Below, piece after piece: positions 22,107 to 29,674 of a DNA stretch of 35,268 nt (position 1 is its first letter; each line of letters opens with the position of its first letter). The notes under the pieces are model-generated. The model worked only from the letters and a program-made list of their open reading frames with translations. It did not search any database and was not told the DNA's origin. The DNA comes from DASSHC01 sp035693105 (GTDB lineage: Bacteria > Chloroflexota > Chloroflexia > Thermomicrobiales > Thermomicrobiaceae): contig DASSHC010000187.1 of NCBI GenBank assembly GCA_035693105.1, positions 1-35,268 on the forward strand, given 5' to 3'. The translations under genes and the position numbers were made by a program.

Positions 22107-22889
22107 CTATTCGGTCGGCGGCACCTCGGTGTCACGCGCCTGCCGCAGCTCCTCCGCGGTCGGCGGCGTGCCCTTGCCCCGCTTGACCACGTTGACGTCG
22201 CCCTGGGTGTCGACGTCCAGGACCTCCTTCTTGACCTGTCCCTTGACCCGGCGTGTCTCTTCGACCGGACGGGTCTCGACGTTCACCTGTTCGTAGACCA
22301 CCGGCTCCTTCTCCAGCTCGACCTTGTCCTTGTAGACCGGCACGGAGATATCCTGCTCCTGCCCGATCGGCTGGTTGGCCCGGCGGCCCTCCACCGGATT
22401 GCGCTCGACGATGACTTCCTCGCTGCGCACCGGGACGTCGACCGTCTGCTCGTTCGTCACCACGTCGGTTTGCAGGTTGACCTCGCCGGCCTTGACCCGC
22501 TCTTCGCGCGGCACCAGCCGCTCCTCGCGCAGATTGATGTCGCGCTCATCGGCCTGGTCCACCGGTCGGTCGGCGAGGCGCTCCGTGTCCGTCCTGGTGG
22601 TGGTCCGGCCGGTGGTCGTGGTCGTGCGGCCGGTGGTGACCGGCGGCTGGTCCCAGCCCTCCTGCTTCAGCTCGTCCTTGCTGACACTCAGGAAGACCTT
22701 ATCATCGCGCGTGGAGCGTACATCCTGCATGGGGATGTAGCGCTCCGAGGGGAAGAAGAACCCCTTGGAGACGGTGAGGTAGTCGGGGTTGACTTCCTTG
22801 ACGTCGCCGACCTTGTCGCCGTTGACGTCCATCACGTCCCAGCCCTGCTGGATGTCGGTGAGATTCAGGTTGCGATTGTTGCGATCCAT
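22107..22889 (-). CDS. PRC-barrel and DUF2382 (YsnF-like) stress protein
   Basis: A 260-residue soluble protein. Residues 12-75 are a PRC-barrel (GWDVMDVNGDKVGDVKEVNP). A Thr/Arg linker with repeated GRTTT follows. Residues about 105-230 form a DUF2382 domain with the typical INLREERLVPREERVKAGEV, VPVRSEEVIVERNPV and ISVPVYKDKVELEKEPVV. The C-terminal 30 residues are charged and disordered. Proteins of this kind are common in desiccation- and radiation-tolerant bacteria and are called general stress proteins, but no biochemical activity is established. The ATG at 22889 follows AAGGGGAA; an in-frame ATG at 22937 adds a poor N terminus. It is third in a same-strand cluster of related genes and ends at a terminator. 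Confidence 0.88.
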   Translation of the reverse strand: MDRNNRNLNLTDIQQGWDVMDVNGDKVGDVKEVNPDYLTVSKGFFFPSERYIPMQDVRSTRDDKVFLSVSKDELKQEGWDQPPVTTGRTTTTTGRTTTRTDTERLADRPVDQADERDINLREERLVPREERVKAGEVNLQTDVVTNEQTVDVPVRSEEVIVERNPVEGRRANQPIGQEQDISVPVYKDKVELEKEPVVYEQVNVETRPVEETRRVKGQVKKEVLDVDTQGDVNVVKRGKGTPPTAEELRQARDTEVPPTE

Positions 22890-22933
22890 CGTTTCCCCTT
22901 CGTTCGTTTCAGTCACGTGTCCGTCGTGCGGCG

Positions 22934-23290
22934 TCATCGTGTCCGAGGGCTCCTCCCTTCGTTGGGTCGCGGCGGCTCCGTTCCCGCGCCGGCCGGTCGG
23001 CCGAGCGGACGGTGTGTGTCGCCTAGCTCGACGAGGTCTCCCCGCGGCTCGATCCGCAGCTCCTCCCGGCGTGTCTCGCCGTGGAGGGACTCGACGTTAC
23101 GCGAGATCTGTTCCCGCAGCGTCACTCGCTCGTAGACGACGACCGTCTTGCCGACCTGCAACAGCTCGGCACGCACCGGTAGCCGGGCGACCCAGCCGCC
23201 GTCCTCAGGTTCCACCCGCGCCTCCAATGGCAGGGGTGTCCCCGGCAGTGTCTCTTCGTCGCGGTGGGGAGCGCTGCTATGGCTGTTCAT
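22934..23290 (-). CDS. Short DUF2382-like protein
   Basis: A 118-residue protein with one partial DUF2382-type unit: LEARVEPEDGGWVARLPVRAE, then VGKTVVVYERVTLREQISRN and GETRREELRIEPRGDL. The alternating strand pattern and E/R-rich pairs match half of the domain in the flanking genes, so it looks like a truncated or specialised duplicate. No PRC-barrel or membrane segment is present. The ATG follows GGGAGGGCAGG. It starts 15 bases after the stop of the upstream gene and ends 44 bases before the next start, so it is in the same operon. Confidence 0.75.
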   Translation of the reverse strand: MNSHSSAPHRDEETLPGTPLPLEARVEPEDGGWVARLPVRAELLQVGKTVVVYERVTLREQISRNVESLHGETRREELRIEPRGDLVELGDTHRPLGRPAGAGTEPPRPNEGRSPRTR

Positions 23291-23305
23291 CCGTCCTGCC
23301 CTCCC

Positions 23306-24139
23306 CTAGCCGAGCATCTTCTTGAGCTTGTCGCCCAGGCTCTCGTTCTGATCGTCGGTGACCGGCTGCCTGGGGCGCCCGGCTGGTCGCGGTCTCGGAG
23401 CGGCCTCGGCTTCCGCTTGCGGCGCGTAGCGCTCGTGGACCAGGCCGGTCTGGTTGGGGTCGTGGACGACCGCGCGCTCGCGGCGCACCGGCTCCTCGAT
23501 CGTCTGGTGCTCGGTGGCGCGGACGCGGCGCACGCGCAGCTCCTCCTTGAGCACCAGCCGCTTCACCACCGCGATCTGCTCCTCGTAGACCGGGATGACC
23601 AGCGTGCCGTCGTCCTCCCAGGGCGCGCGCCGCTCATCGACCGTTTGGCCGATCGGGACGTGTTCGACCACGACCTCTTCGCGCTGGGTCTCGACATCCA
23701 GGCGGCTCGGCACCTCTTCGACGACCGTGCGCACCTCGATCTCGCCCACCTGGCGCAGCTCCTTGTGCGGCACCAGGCGCTCTTCCTTCAGCTCGATCAC
23801 CTGCTCGGCATTCGGCTGGGGCGGCGCGGCGGGCCGGGCGCCCGCCGTGGGCGTCTGGACACTCTGGAGCGGAACCTCTGGCGCTTCGGACTGGATCTGT
23901 GCCAGCGGCACCGCCAGGTGGACACCCTGCTGGTCGATCGCGCGGATGAGCCCGCGCGGCACCGCGCGCTCGGGCGGGTTGAGCGGACCACGCGTGATGA
24001 TCAGGTAGTCCGGCTCGATCTTGGCCACGGATCCAACGCGCTGGCCGTCCAGTGCGAAGACATCCTGGCCGAGCACAAGGTTGCCGGCCGGCGCTTCGCT
24101 CCCGACAGGTTGCAGCGGTTCTTGCTCATGCCAGGTCAT
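23306..24139 (-). CDS. PRC-barrel and DUF2382 stress protein, first of the cluster
   Basis: A 277-residue protein. A PRC-barrel is at about 18-85 (LGQDVFALDGQRVGSVAKIE). A Pro-rich linker leads to a DUF2382 domain at about 113-225: IELKEERLVPHKELRQVGEI, VETQREEVVVEHVPIGQ, LVIPVYEEQIAVVKRLVL and VRRVRATEHQTIEEPVRRE. The end SLGDKLKKMLG could be a short amphipathic helix. It shares its layout with the third gene, so the two probably arose by duplication. The ATG at 24139 has a weak AAAGG upstream; the 68-codon longer reading runs through the divergent promoter region. It is divergent from the Gln-rich protein, which may share control. Confidence 0.87.
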   Translation of the reverse strand: MTWHEQEPLQPVGSEAPAGNLVLGQDVFALDGQRVGSVAKIEPDYLIITRGPLNPPERAVPRGLIRAIDQQGVHLAVPLAQIQSEAPEVPLQSVQTPTAGARPAAPPQPNAEQVIELKEERLVPHKELRQVGEIEVRTVVEEVPSRLDVETQREEVVVEHVPIGQTVDERRAPWEDDGTLVIPVYEEQIAVVKRLVLKEELRVRRVRATEHQTIEEPVRRERAVVHDPNQTGLVHERYAPQAEAEAAPRPRPAGRPRQPVTDDQNESLGDKLKKMLG

Positions 24140-24322
24140 GCCATCGCCTTTCGCTCGCTCCGTGCGCGCCTTCGGCCCGGATGTTCCGATCGCCGGACCC
24201 GCGGCGCGATCATGGTCCAAACGCAAGTGGGATGCCTCGGGCAAGTAGTTGGTGGTTGGCACAACACATGCACAGCGATGATGCCGCGAAGCGCGGCTAA
24301 GGCGGTTAAGTAGGAGGTTCAT

Positions 24323-24784
24323 GTGGGACTCTTGGATCAACTGCTCGGGAACGACCAGCCGCAGCAGAAGCAGGATTACCAGGACTTCATTAAGCGCTAC
24401 GAGCAGGGCACGCCCGGCGAGGGCTACTCCGGCCAGGAGGTGCTCAACCGCTACCAGCAGGTGGCGCCGGAGCTGAATCAGCAGCAGTACCTCAGCGCGG
24501 CCGAGTCGGCCTTCGAGCGCATGTCGCCGCAGGAGCGGGCCGACTTCGCTCAGTACCTACAGCAGCAGGCGCAGCAGAACAACGTCAACGTGCCGCGCGA
24601 GTCCGCTCAGCACTACGCGCAGAATCCCGGCGCGCTGGCGCAGTTGACCAGCCAGGTCCATCAAGAGAAGCCGAGCCTGCTCGGCCAGTTGCTCGGCGGC
24701 AATAGCAGCCAGCTGAACAACCCGATCGCTAAGGCGGCGCTGGCCGGCATCGCGGCGATGGCCGCCAAGCGCTTCCTGGGTTAG
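24323..24784 (+). CDS. Gln-rich small protein with a hydrophobic C terminus
   Basis: A 153-residue protein starting MGLLDQLLGNDQ, with a Gln-rich middle (EVLNRYQQVAPELNQQQYLS, SPQERADFAQYLQQQAQQN) and a second LLGQLLGG motif. It ends with the short hydrophobic stretch NPIAKAALAGIAAMAAKRFL. I know related proteins only as uncharacterised members of stress-gene neighbourhoods, often near PRC-barrel proteins. The GTG at 24323 is in the right frame and has AGGAGG at proper spacing; an ATG two bases earlier is out of frame. Divergent from the DUF2382 cluster, it is probably co-regulated with it. A short GC hairpin follows the stop, without a T run. Confidence 0.75.
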   Translation: MGLLDQLLGNDQPQQKQDYQDFIKRYEQGTPGEGYSGQEVLNRYQQVAPELNQQQYLSAAESAFERMSPQERADFAQYLQQQAQQNNVNVPRESAQHYAQNPGALAQLTSQVHQEKPSLLGQLLGGNSSQLNNPIAKAALAGIAAMAAKRFLG

Positions 24785-24836
24785 CCGGCAACCGGCGGCT
24801 ACAGGGGTATCTCCGTCGGCGGCGCGGGTAGCGCAT

Positions 24837-24842
24837 TATAAT
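24837..24842 (+). promoter_or_regulatory. Perfect TATAAT -10 upstream of the glycosyltransferase gene
   Basis: TATAAT with no clear -35 partner at 17 bases. The transcript would start near 24849 with a leader of about 77 bases. Confidence 0.5.
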
Positions 24843-24925
24843 GACCTCCGGCCGGCACGGGCCGAGTTGAGTGTACGCGCGTCGCCGCGTCACGCCCGGT
24901 CGCTTCCCGCCGTCCACGGAGGAGC

Positions 24926-26275
24926 ATGAGCCGCAGCCACTCCCTCTCACTCGCCCGCGTTCCCGTCGTCCTGCGCCGCGTGCCGCTTGGCCGATCCGGA
25001 GCGCGTTCCCTCGTCCGCGCGCTGCCGCCCTGCCTGGCCGCGGTGGCCCTGCTGGCGCTCGGCTACCAGCGCTACGCCTGGGGCACGGGGCACGCGCAGG
25101 GGTACCAGCAGCAGGCCTACGCCCATCTCCGTTACTCCGACATCATCTGGCTCTACCTGCGCGATCATCTGGCGACGCACCCGGTGCCCTACCTCGACTA
25201 CCGGCTGGAGTATCCCGTCCTGCTCGGCTTCTGGATGTACCTGCTGAGCTTCACCGGCAGCCTGAGCGCGTTCTTCGCCGCGAACTACGCCCTGCTGGCC
25301 GGCTGCGCGCTGCTGACGGTCGTGCTGCTCGGCCTGCTGGACGGCGCCGACCGCTGGCGGCTGGCCCTGGCGCCGGCCCTCGTCCTCTATACCGGCCTCA
25401 ACTGGGACATGGCGGCCATCGCCGCGACCGTGCTCGGACTGGTCCTCGTCCAGCGCCGCCGCGACCGGCTCGGCGCGCTGGCGCTGACCGCCGGGGTCTG
25501 GCTGAAGCTCTTTCCGCTCGTTTTCCTGGCCGCCGTGCTCTGGCAGCGGCTGCGGCGGCGCGAGTTTCGCCGGGCGGGGGAGATCGCCGCGATCTTTGCC
25601 GGGGTCAGTCTCCTGCTGAACCTGCCGCTAGCCCTGGCCAATTGGTCGCGCTGGAGCTATTTCTTCACCTTCAACAACGATCGTGCCGGGAACGCCAATC
25701 TCTGGGTGCTCTGGTCCAGCCTGCCGGTCGAGCGCGGCAACTTGATCAGCCTGGGGCTGCTGGCGGCCGGCGGTCTGGCGCTGGTGGCGCTCGCCTGGCG
25801 GGCGCGCGTGGATGTGACGCTGCCGCTGGGGGCGGGGCTGCTGGTCTGGTGGCTGGCGGTCAACAAGATCTTCAGCCCGCAGTACGCGCTCTGGGTTTTC
25901 CTGGCGATGGCGCTGGTGCGCGCCGCCTGGCCGCTGTGGACCGCCTTCGCCGCGGCCGATCTGGGCCACTTTGGGATCTCCTGGCTGCTGCTCCACACCG
26001 CCTCGGTCGCCGGAGGCAGCGGTCTGGTCGGCTGGGAAAACGACGAGTTGCGCGAGCCGGTGGTGCTGGCCCTCGGCGCGCTGATGCTGCTGCTGGTGGT
26101 CGCGTGCGCGCTGCGGCTGTGGGGTGAGCGGCCCTCATCCCCCAACCCCTTCTCCCAAATCTGGGAGAAGGGGAGCAGGTTACGGCGGCTTCGTCGCCCC
26201 TCTCCCCGTATTGGCTCGAACGGAGCCGTCCGGCGAGGGGGCCGTCTCCGTGCGGGGAGAGGGCCCGTCCGCTAG
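24926..26275 (+). CDS. GT87-like membrane glycosyltransferase
   Basis: A 449-residue protein with about ten membrane helices. The N terminus is basic, followed by a first helix near residue 35. A loop with HPVPYLDYRLEYP (about 85-97) and the late KIFSPQYALWVFLAMALV segment recall polyprenyl-phosphate-sugar-dependent mannosyltransferases of the GT87/DUF2029 group, which add sugars on the outer face of the membrane. After about residue 402 the reading enters a dispersed repeat, giving a low-complexity tail beginning RPSSPNPFSQIWEKG, so the native protein probably ended near there. The ATG follows GGAGGAG. It converges on the SIMPL gene and both use the same CTAG for their stop codons. Sugar and acceptor are unknown. 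Confidence 0.82.
   Translation: MSRSHSLSLARVPVVLRRVPLGRSGARSLVRALPPCLAAVALLALGYQRYAWGTGHAQGYQQQAYAHLRYSDIIWLYLRDHLATHPVPYLDYRLEYPVLLGFWMYLLSFTGSLSAFFAANYALLAGCALLTVVLLGLLDGADRWRLALAPALVLYTGLNWDMAAIAATVLGLVLVQRRRDRLGALALTAGVWLKLFPLVFLAAVLWQRLRRREFRRAGEIAAIFAGVSLLLNLPLALANWSRWSYFFTFNNDRAGNANLWVLWSSLPVERGNLISLGLLAAGGLALVALAWRARVDVTLPLGAGLLVWWLAVNKIFSPQYALWVFLAMALVRAAWPLWTAFAAADLGHFGISWLLLHTASVAGGSGLVGWENDELREPVVLALGALMLLLVVACALRLWGERPSSPNPFSQIWEKGSRLRRLRRPSPRIGSNGAVRRGGRLRAGRGPVR
26132..26266. repeat. CCCTCATCCCC repeat, copy B
   Basis: Starts CCCTCATCCCCCAACCCC, carries a hairpin TTCTCCC-AAATCT-GGGAGAA (26150-26169), shares a GGCTTCGTCG core with copy A at 3617-3724, and ends in CGGGGAGAGGGCCC. 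It lies at a convergent junction and codes for the C-terminal tail of the glycosyltransferase reading frame. Confidence 0.75.
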
Positions 26276-27024
26276 AACCCGTAGCTGACGGTGACCGTGA
26301 CGCTGATCTGCGTCTGGCCCGGCTGCACGGGCACCGATGAGGCGGCCGCGGTGGCTGCGCCGGAGCTGAACTCCTGCGGCGTCGGCGGGTAGGAGACGCC
26401 CTCACTGACCGCGATCGGCGGGCCGAGCGTCACGCCGGCCAACTGCGCCAGTTGCTGGGCCTTGGCATGCGCATCGTCCATCGCCCGCTGGCGTGCCTGG
26501 CCTAGCGCCGCGCTGGTGTCCTCGACGGTGAAGCCCACGCCCTGGACCTCGTTGGCCCCCGCGTCGATCGCGGCCTGCAGGACGACACCGAGCTTATCGA
26601 CCGGCTTGATGCTGAACTGCACCAGGTCGATCACGGTGTAGCCGGTGATCGTCGACGAGTTCGGATCCTTCTGATCCCGATTGATCGAGATGTTGTAGAT
26701 CACCGTCTTGATCTTGTCCTGGGATACGCCCTGAGCCTTGAGCGCGTTCTGGATGGCGGTCATGGTCTGCGCGGCCTGGTTCTGGGCGGCGGTCAGGTCG
26801 GCGTTCTGGACCTGAACGCCGAGCGTCGCCTGGCCGGTGTCCGGCGTGACCGAGACGACGCCCTGGCCGCTGACGGTGATGTTGTGCTCGCTGGGCGCGG
26901 TGTCGGCCGCGGCGGTGCGGTCGTGGTTCGACACGCCTCCTCCCAGCACGCCGATCAAGCCGGCCGAGACGATCAGCGCGGCGATTAGTCCGAGCGCCAG
27001 CAGCAGGCGGCGTGGATTGCTCAT
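26272..27024 (-). CDS. SIMPL-domain (DUF541) secreted or membrane-anchored protein
   Basis: A 250-residue protein with a signal or anchor helix at 7-28, then a SIMPL domain: ITVSGQGVVSVTPDTGQATL (about 49-68), the long helix region TAAQNQAAQTMTAIQNALKA, and KIKTVIYNISINRDQ. It ends with QISVTVTVSYGF. SIMPL proteins form large oligomers in other bacteria and have been linked to oxidative and envelope stress, but the activity here is unknown. GGAGGAG precedes the ATG. It is the third gene of the ECF sigma/anti-sigma operon, 20 bases after the anti-sigma stop, so it is a likely output or partner of that system. Its stop codon shares a CTAG with the convergent glycosyltransferase. Confidence 0.9.
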   Translation of the reverse strand: MSNPRRLLLALGLIAALIVSAGLIGVLGGGVSNHDRTAAADTAPSEHNITVSGQGVVSVTPDTGQATLGVQVQNADLTAAQNQAAQTMTAIQNALKAQGVSQDKIKTVIYNISINRDQKDPNSSTITGYTVIDLVQFSIKPVDKLGVVLQAAIDAGANEVQGVGFTVEDTSAALGQARQRAMDDAHAKAQQLAQLAGVTLGPPIAVSEGVSYPPTPQEFSSGAATAAASSVPVQPGQTQISVTVTVSYGF

Positions 27025-27044
27025 GGACTCTCCTCCTATGAGAC

Positions 27045-27971
27045 TCAGCGCCGGCTCGGCGACGGCCAGAGGCGCGGCAGCGCGAGCAGCGCGATCAACG
27101 AGATGACGACGATGACCCCGAGCCCCAGCTCGAGCGGCCGCCAGAGCGCGATCCCGCCGGAGGCGGACTGTTGGCTGGTGCTCTGCGGCCCAGCCGGTGG
27201 GCCGCCGCTCGAGCGCAGGTCTGCCGCGGCAGCCGCGGTGGGCGCGGGGCTGGACGCGGCCGTTGCCGTCGGCTCCGGCGCGGCGGTCGGCGGCGCCGCC
27301 TGACCGCTGGCGGGCCGGGCCGAGGCGCCGGCTTCGGCTGCCGCCGGTGATGATGCGACCGCTGCCGGCGCGGCTGCCGGCGATGCTTCCGCCGCCTCCG
27401 CCGCGAAGGGCTGCGGCGTCGTGGTCGGCTCTGCCAGCGACGCGGCGCTCTTGGCCTCCGCGCTCGACGCCGCGCTCGTCGCGGCCGCGGCGGCGGTCGC
27501 GGCTTCAAGCGCCGGCGCGGGGGCTGAGCTCCCCGCTGACGACGCCCCCGACGAGGCAGAGATCGCCTGGGACGGCGCGGCGGCTTGCTGGCTGCGCCCG
27601 TGGACGATCAGGTCGCTGGTCACGACCACCACCAGCAGCACCGCCGCCAGCGCCGTCAGGCGCCGCAGCGCGGGCTGCCAGCGGATCGGCCAGGGCACGG
27701 GCGCCACCAGCTCCGGCCGGCGCACCTGGTCGGATGTTAGCCGAAAGGAGCGCGGCGGCTCCGGCAGCGGCTGCTCCTGCAGAAGCGCCGCCAGCGCGCG
27801 CAGCTCGGCCAGCGACCGGCGACACTCGGCGCACTCCGCCAGGTGCGCCCGCACCCGCTCCAGCTCGCGCGGGTCGGCGATCGCTCCGTCGAGGTAGGCG
27901 GAGAGCGTCTCTTCGGTCGCGTGCTGCCGCCCGCCGCCGTTTGGTCCTGTCTGTGGATCTCGCTCGCTCAT
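27045..27971 (-). CDS. Zinc-finger anti-sigma factor with two membrane segments
   Basis: A 308-residue protein. The N-terminal anti-sigma domain has a ZAS motif H43-x3-C47-x2-C50 (HLAECAEC) and an upstream His. A membrane helix lies near 103-122 (ALRRLTALAAVLLVVVVTSDL), followed by an Ala/Ser/Pro/Thr-rich stretch of about 155 residues and a second helix near 283-302, with a basic end. Most such anti-sigma factors have a single helix; here the long low-complexity region would form a loop outside the membrane. It overlaps the sigma factor by four bases (ATGA), the normal arrangement for a cognate pair. Confidence 0.88.
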   Translation of the reverse strand: MSERDPQTGPNGGGRQHATEETLSAYLDGAIADPRELERVRAHLAECAECRRSLAELRALAALLQEQPLPEPPRSFRLTSDQVRRPELVAPVPWPIRWQPALRRLTALAAVLLVVVVTSDLIVHGRSQQAAAPSQAISASSGASSAGSSAPAPALEAATAAAAATSAASSAEAKSAASLAEPTTTPQPFAAEAAEASPAAAPAAVASSPAAAEAGASARPASGQAAPPTAAPEPTATAASSPAPTAAAAADLRSSGGPPAGPQSTSQQSASGGIALWRPLELGLGVIVVISLIALLALPRLWPSPSRR

Positions 27972-28612
27972 CGCCGCCGCGCTCCCGGATCGTCGTCAAA
28001 ATAGTGACGACCGATCCCCTCGAAAAGTTCCCGCGAGCGCTCGTCGGCGCGCAGGATGTCGCGCAGCCGGGCGCGGGCGCGGCTGAGGCGCGACTTGACC
28101 GTGCCAACCGCCACCTCGGTCGCGGCCGCGATCTCCTCGTAGTCGTAGCCGTGGACATCGGAGAGGAGGACGACGACGCGCTGCTCCAGCGGGAGCTGCT
28201 CCAGCGCGGCGGACAGGCGCGCCCCCAGCTCGCGCCGGGCGGCCTCGTGGAAGGGGTCCTCGGGCGGCGCTTCCAGGCTCCAGTTCGGCTCGCGCTCGCC
28301 CGGCTCGGCCTCCAGCGACCGCAGCGGGTGGCGCTGGGCGCCGCGCAGCAGGTCGTAGCAACGGTTGGTGGCGATGCGAGCCAGCCAAGCGCGCAGCGAG
28401 GGGCCGTGGTACTGCTCCAGCGCGCCATAGGCGCGGATGAAGGTCTCCTGCGCGGCGTCCTCGGCCAGCGCCGGCTCGCGCAGCAGGCGCAGGCAGATGG
28501 CGTAGACCAGCCGCTCGTAGCGATCGACCAGGAGGTTGAACGCCTCCAGATCGCCACGCCGTGCCGCGCTGACAAGCGTGTCGTCCGCCGGACCGGCCGT
28601 GAAGTCCGTCAT
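27968..28612 (-). CDS. ECF-type RNA polymerase sigma factor
   Basis: A 214-residue protein with sigma region 2 (about 22-90): FNLLVDRYERLVYAICLRLL and AEDAAQETFIRAYGALEQ, with the typical AWLARIATNRCYDLLRG end. A linker of about 40 residues follows, and region 4 (about 130-195) has LPLEQRVVVLLSDVHGYDYE then TEVAVGTVKSRLSRARARL. It directs RNA polymerase to its own promoters when the anti-sigma factor lets go. GAGGGAG precedes the ATG. Its stop overlaps the anti-sigma start, and the operon probably also contains the SIMPL gene. The signal is likely envelope- or stress-related, from context only. Confidence 0.95.
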   Translation of the reverse strand: MTDFTAGPADDTLVSAARRGDLEAFNLLVDRYERLVYAICLRLLREPALAEDAAQETFIRAYGALEQYHGPSLRAWLARIATNRCYDLLRGAQRHPLRSLEAEPGEREPNWSLEAPPEDPFHEAARRELGARLSAALEQLPLEQRVVVLLSDVHGYDYEEIAAATEVAVGTVKSRLSRARARLRDILRADERSRELFEGIGRHYFDDDPGARRR

Positions 28613-28650
28613 CTCTCCCTCGAACCCTGTTGTCGCTCCGTCTTGCCGCG

Positions 28651-28656
28651 ATTATG
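28651..28656 (-). promoter_or_regulatory. Candidate -10 for the sigma factor operon
   Basis: CATAAT preceded by TGC on the minus strand, about 40 bases before the ATG. No convincing -35 or ECF-type AAC motif was seen, so the promoter class is open. Confidence 0.3.
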
Positions 28657-28790
28657 GCAGAGTCCTGTCGCCGCTGGCGGGATCGCCACCTTTGCACCGA
28701 AGGCTGTTGGTGCTTTCGGGTCATGTGGCGTGCGGTACATAGCGCCTACACTCGTCTCGGTGGCCTGGGGAACTCGAGAGGGAGGTGGGA

Positions 28791-29501
28791 ATGGCCCAGC
28801 AGCAGATCGATCACTATCCGAACGCCGCACCGGCGCGACCGGGCCGTCAGCCCATCTCCGTGGTGCTGGTCGACGACCACGTCCTGTTCCGCCAGGCCCT
28901 GCGCCATCTGCTGGAGAGCGAGCCGGATATCCGCATCGTCGGTGAGGCCGGCACCGGCGACGCCGCGCTGGGACTCGCCGAGCAGAAGCATCCGGACGTG
29001 GTGCTGATGGATATCAGCATGCCGGGGATGGACGGCGTGGCCGCCACTCGCGATCTCAAGGCCGAGGATCCCGCGGTCAAAGTCATCATCCTCACCATGT
29101 TCGGCGAGGACGGACACGTCATCCGGGCGGTTCGCGCCGGGGCCGACGCCTACCTGCTCAAGAACACCGAGGCCACCAAGCTGGTCGACGCCATCCGGGC
29201 CGCCGCGCGCGGCGCCTCGGTCATCGAACCGCGCATGGCAGCCACGCTCCTGTCGGAGTTTCGCCGCATGTCGAGCATGCAGGACGACGACGGGCTGGCC
29301 TCGCTCACCGAACGCGAGATCGAGTTGCTGCGTCTGGTAGCGCAGGGATTGAGCAACAAAGAGATCGCCTACAAGCTCAAGCTGGCCGAGAGTACGATCA
29401 AGAACCGCCTCTCAATCCTCTTCGAGAAGCTGGACGTCAAGGATCGCACCCAGGCCGCGATCTACGCGCTGTCACACGGCTTGGTTACCCGGCGAGAGTA
29501 G
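28791..29501 (+). CDS. NarL/FixJ-family response regulator, orphan
   Basis: A 236-residue protein. After a 20-residue tail the receiver has SVVLVDDHVLFRQAL, phospho-Asp in VVLMDISMPGMDG and the conserved Lys in AYLLKNTE. The output domain has LTEREIELLRLVAQGLSNKE and LAESTIKNRLSILFEK. It closely resembles the regulator at 5846-6517, especially in the recognition helix and the DRTQAA(I/L)YA end, so the two may bind similar sites. The ATG at 28791 has GAGGGAGG five bases upstream. The only kinase-like sequence next to it is a broken fragment on the opposite strand (29485-29634), overlapping its 3' end by 17 bases, so it now seems to lack a local partner. Confidence 0.93.
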   Translation: MAQQQIDHYPNAAPARPGRQPISVVLVDDHVLFRQALRHLLESEPDIRIVGEAGTGDAALGLAEQKHPDVVLMDISMPGMDGVAATRDLKAEDPAVKVIILTMFGEDGHVIRAVRAGADAYLLKNTEATKLVDAIRAAARGASVIEPRMAATLLSEFRRMSSMQDDDGLASLTEREIELLRLVAQGLSNKEIAYKLKLAESTIKNRLSILFEKLDVKDRTQAAIYALSHGLVTRRE

Positions 29502-29634
29502 CGTCTCGCGCCGCCGGGGCACGCGGGCCGGGCACGCCAGCCAGAGGGAGCGTGAAGCGCAAGGTCGTGCCCCGCCCCGGCTCGCTCTCCACCACGATGG
29601 TCCCCTGCTGCGCCTCGACCAACTGAGCCACAGC
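29485..29634 (-). pseudogene. C-terminal remnant of a histidine kinase
   Basis: On the minus strand 49 codons read AVAQLVEAQQGTIVVESEPG and continue RGTTLRFTLPL, the glycine box and last strand of a HATPase domain, with a short Pro/Ala tail and a proper TAA (29487-29485). The frame is closed by a stop upstream (29652-29650), and no start or rest of a kinase is present. The homologous match ends at about 29634 and the sequence then leads straight to the end of the CocE-type hydrolase. The 5' part was therefore lost by deletion or replacement. Its 3' end overlaps the response regulator by 17 bases, the arrangement expected if a convergent kinase once faced it. Confidence 0.82.
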
Positions 29635-29674
29635 GAAGAATCTCCTCTTTTACTATCCGGCGCGCTACGCGATA

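Noticed and set aside
21219..24313. Long plus-strand open frames opposite the FAD and DUF2382 genes
   Set aside because: The minus-strand readings have clear domains, starts and ribosome sites; these are shadows.
24321..24323. ATG immediately before the GTG of the Gln-rich gene
   Set aside because: It reads in another frame that gives an Arg/Ser-rich product without motifs. The GTG two bases later has the right frame and spacing.
24785..24797. GCCGG-CAA-CCGGC hairpin after the Gln-rich gene as a terminator
   Set aside because: The stem is five base pairs and no T run follows.
24871..26127. 418-codon open frame overlapping the glycosyltransferase in another frame
   Set aside because: It is Ala/Arg/Gly-rich, without membrane helices or motifs. 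The 24926 frame has a ribosome site and a membrane-protein pattern.
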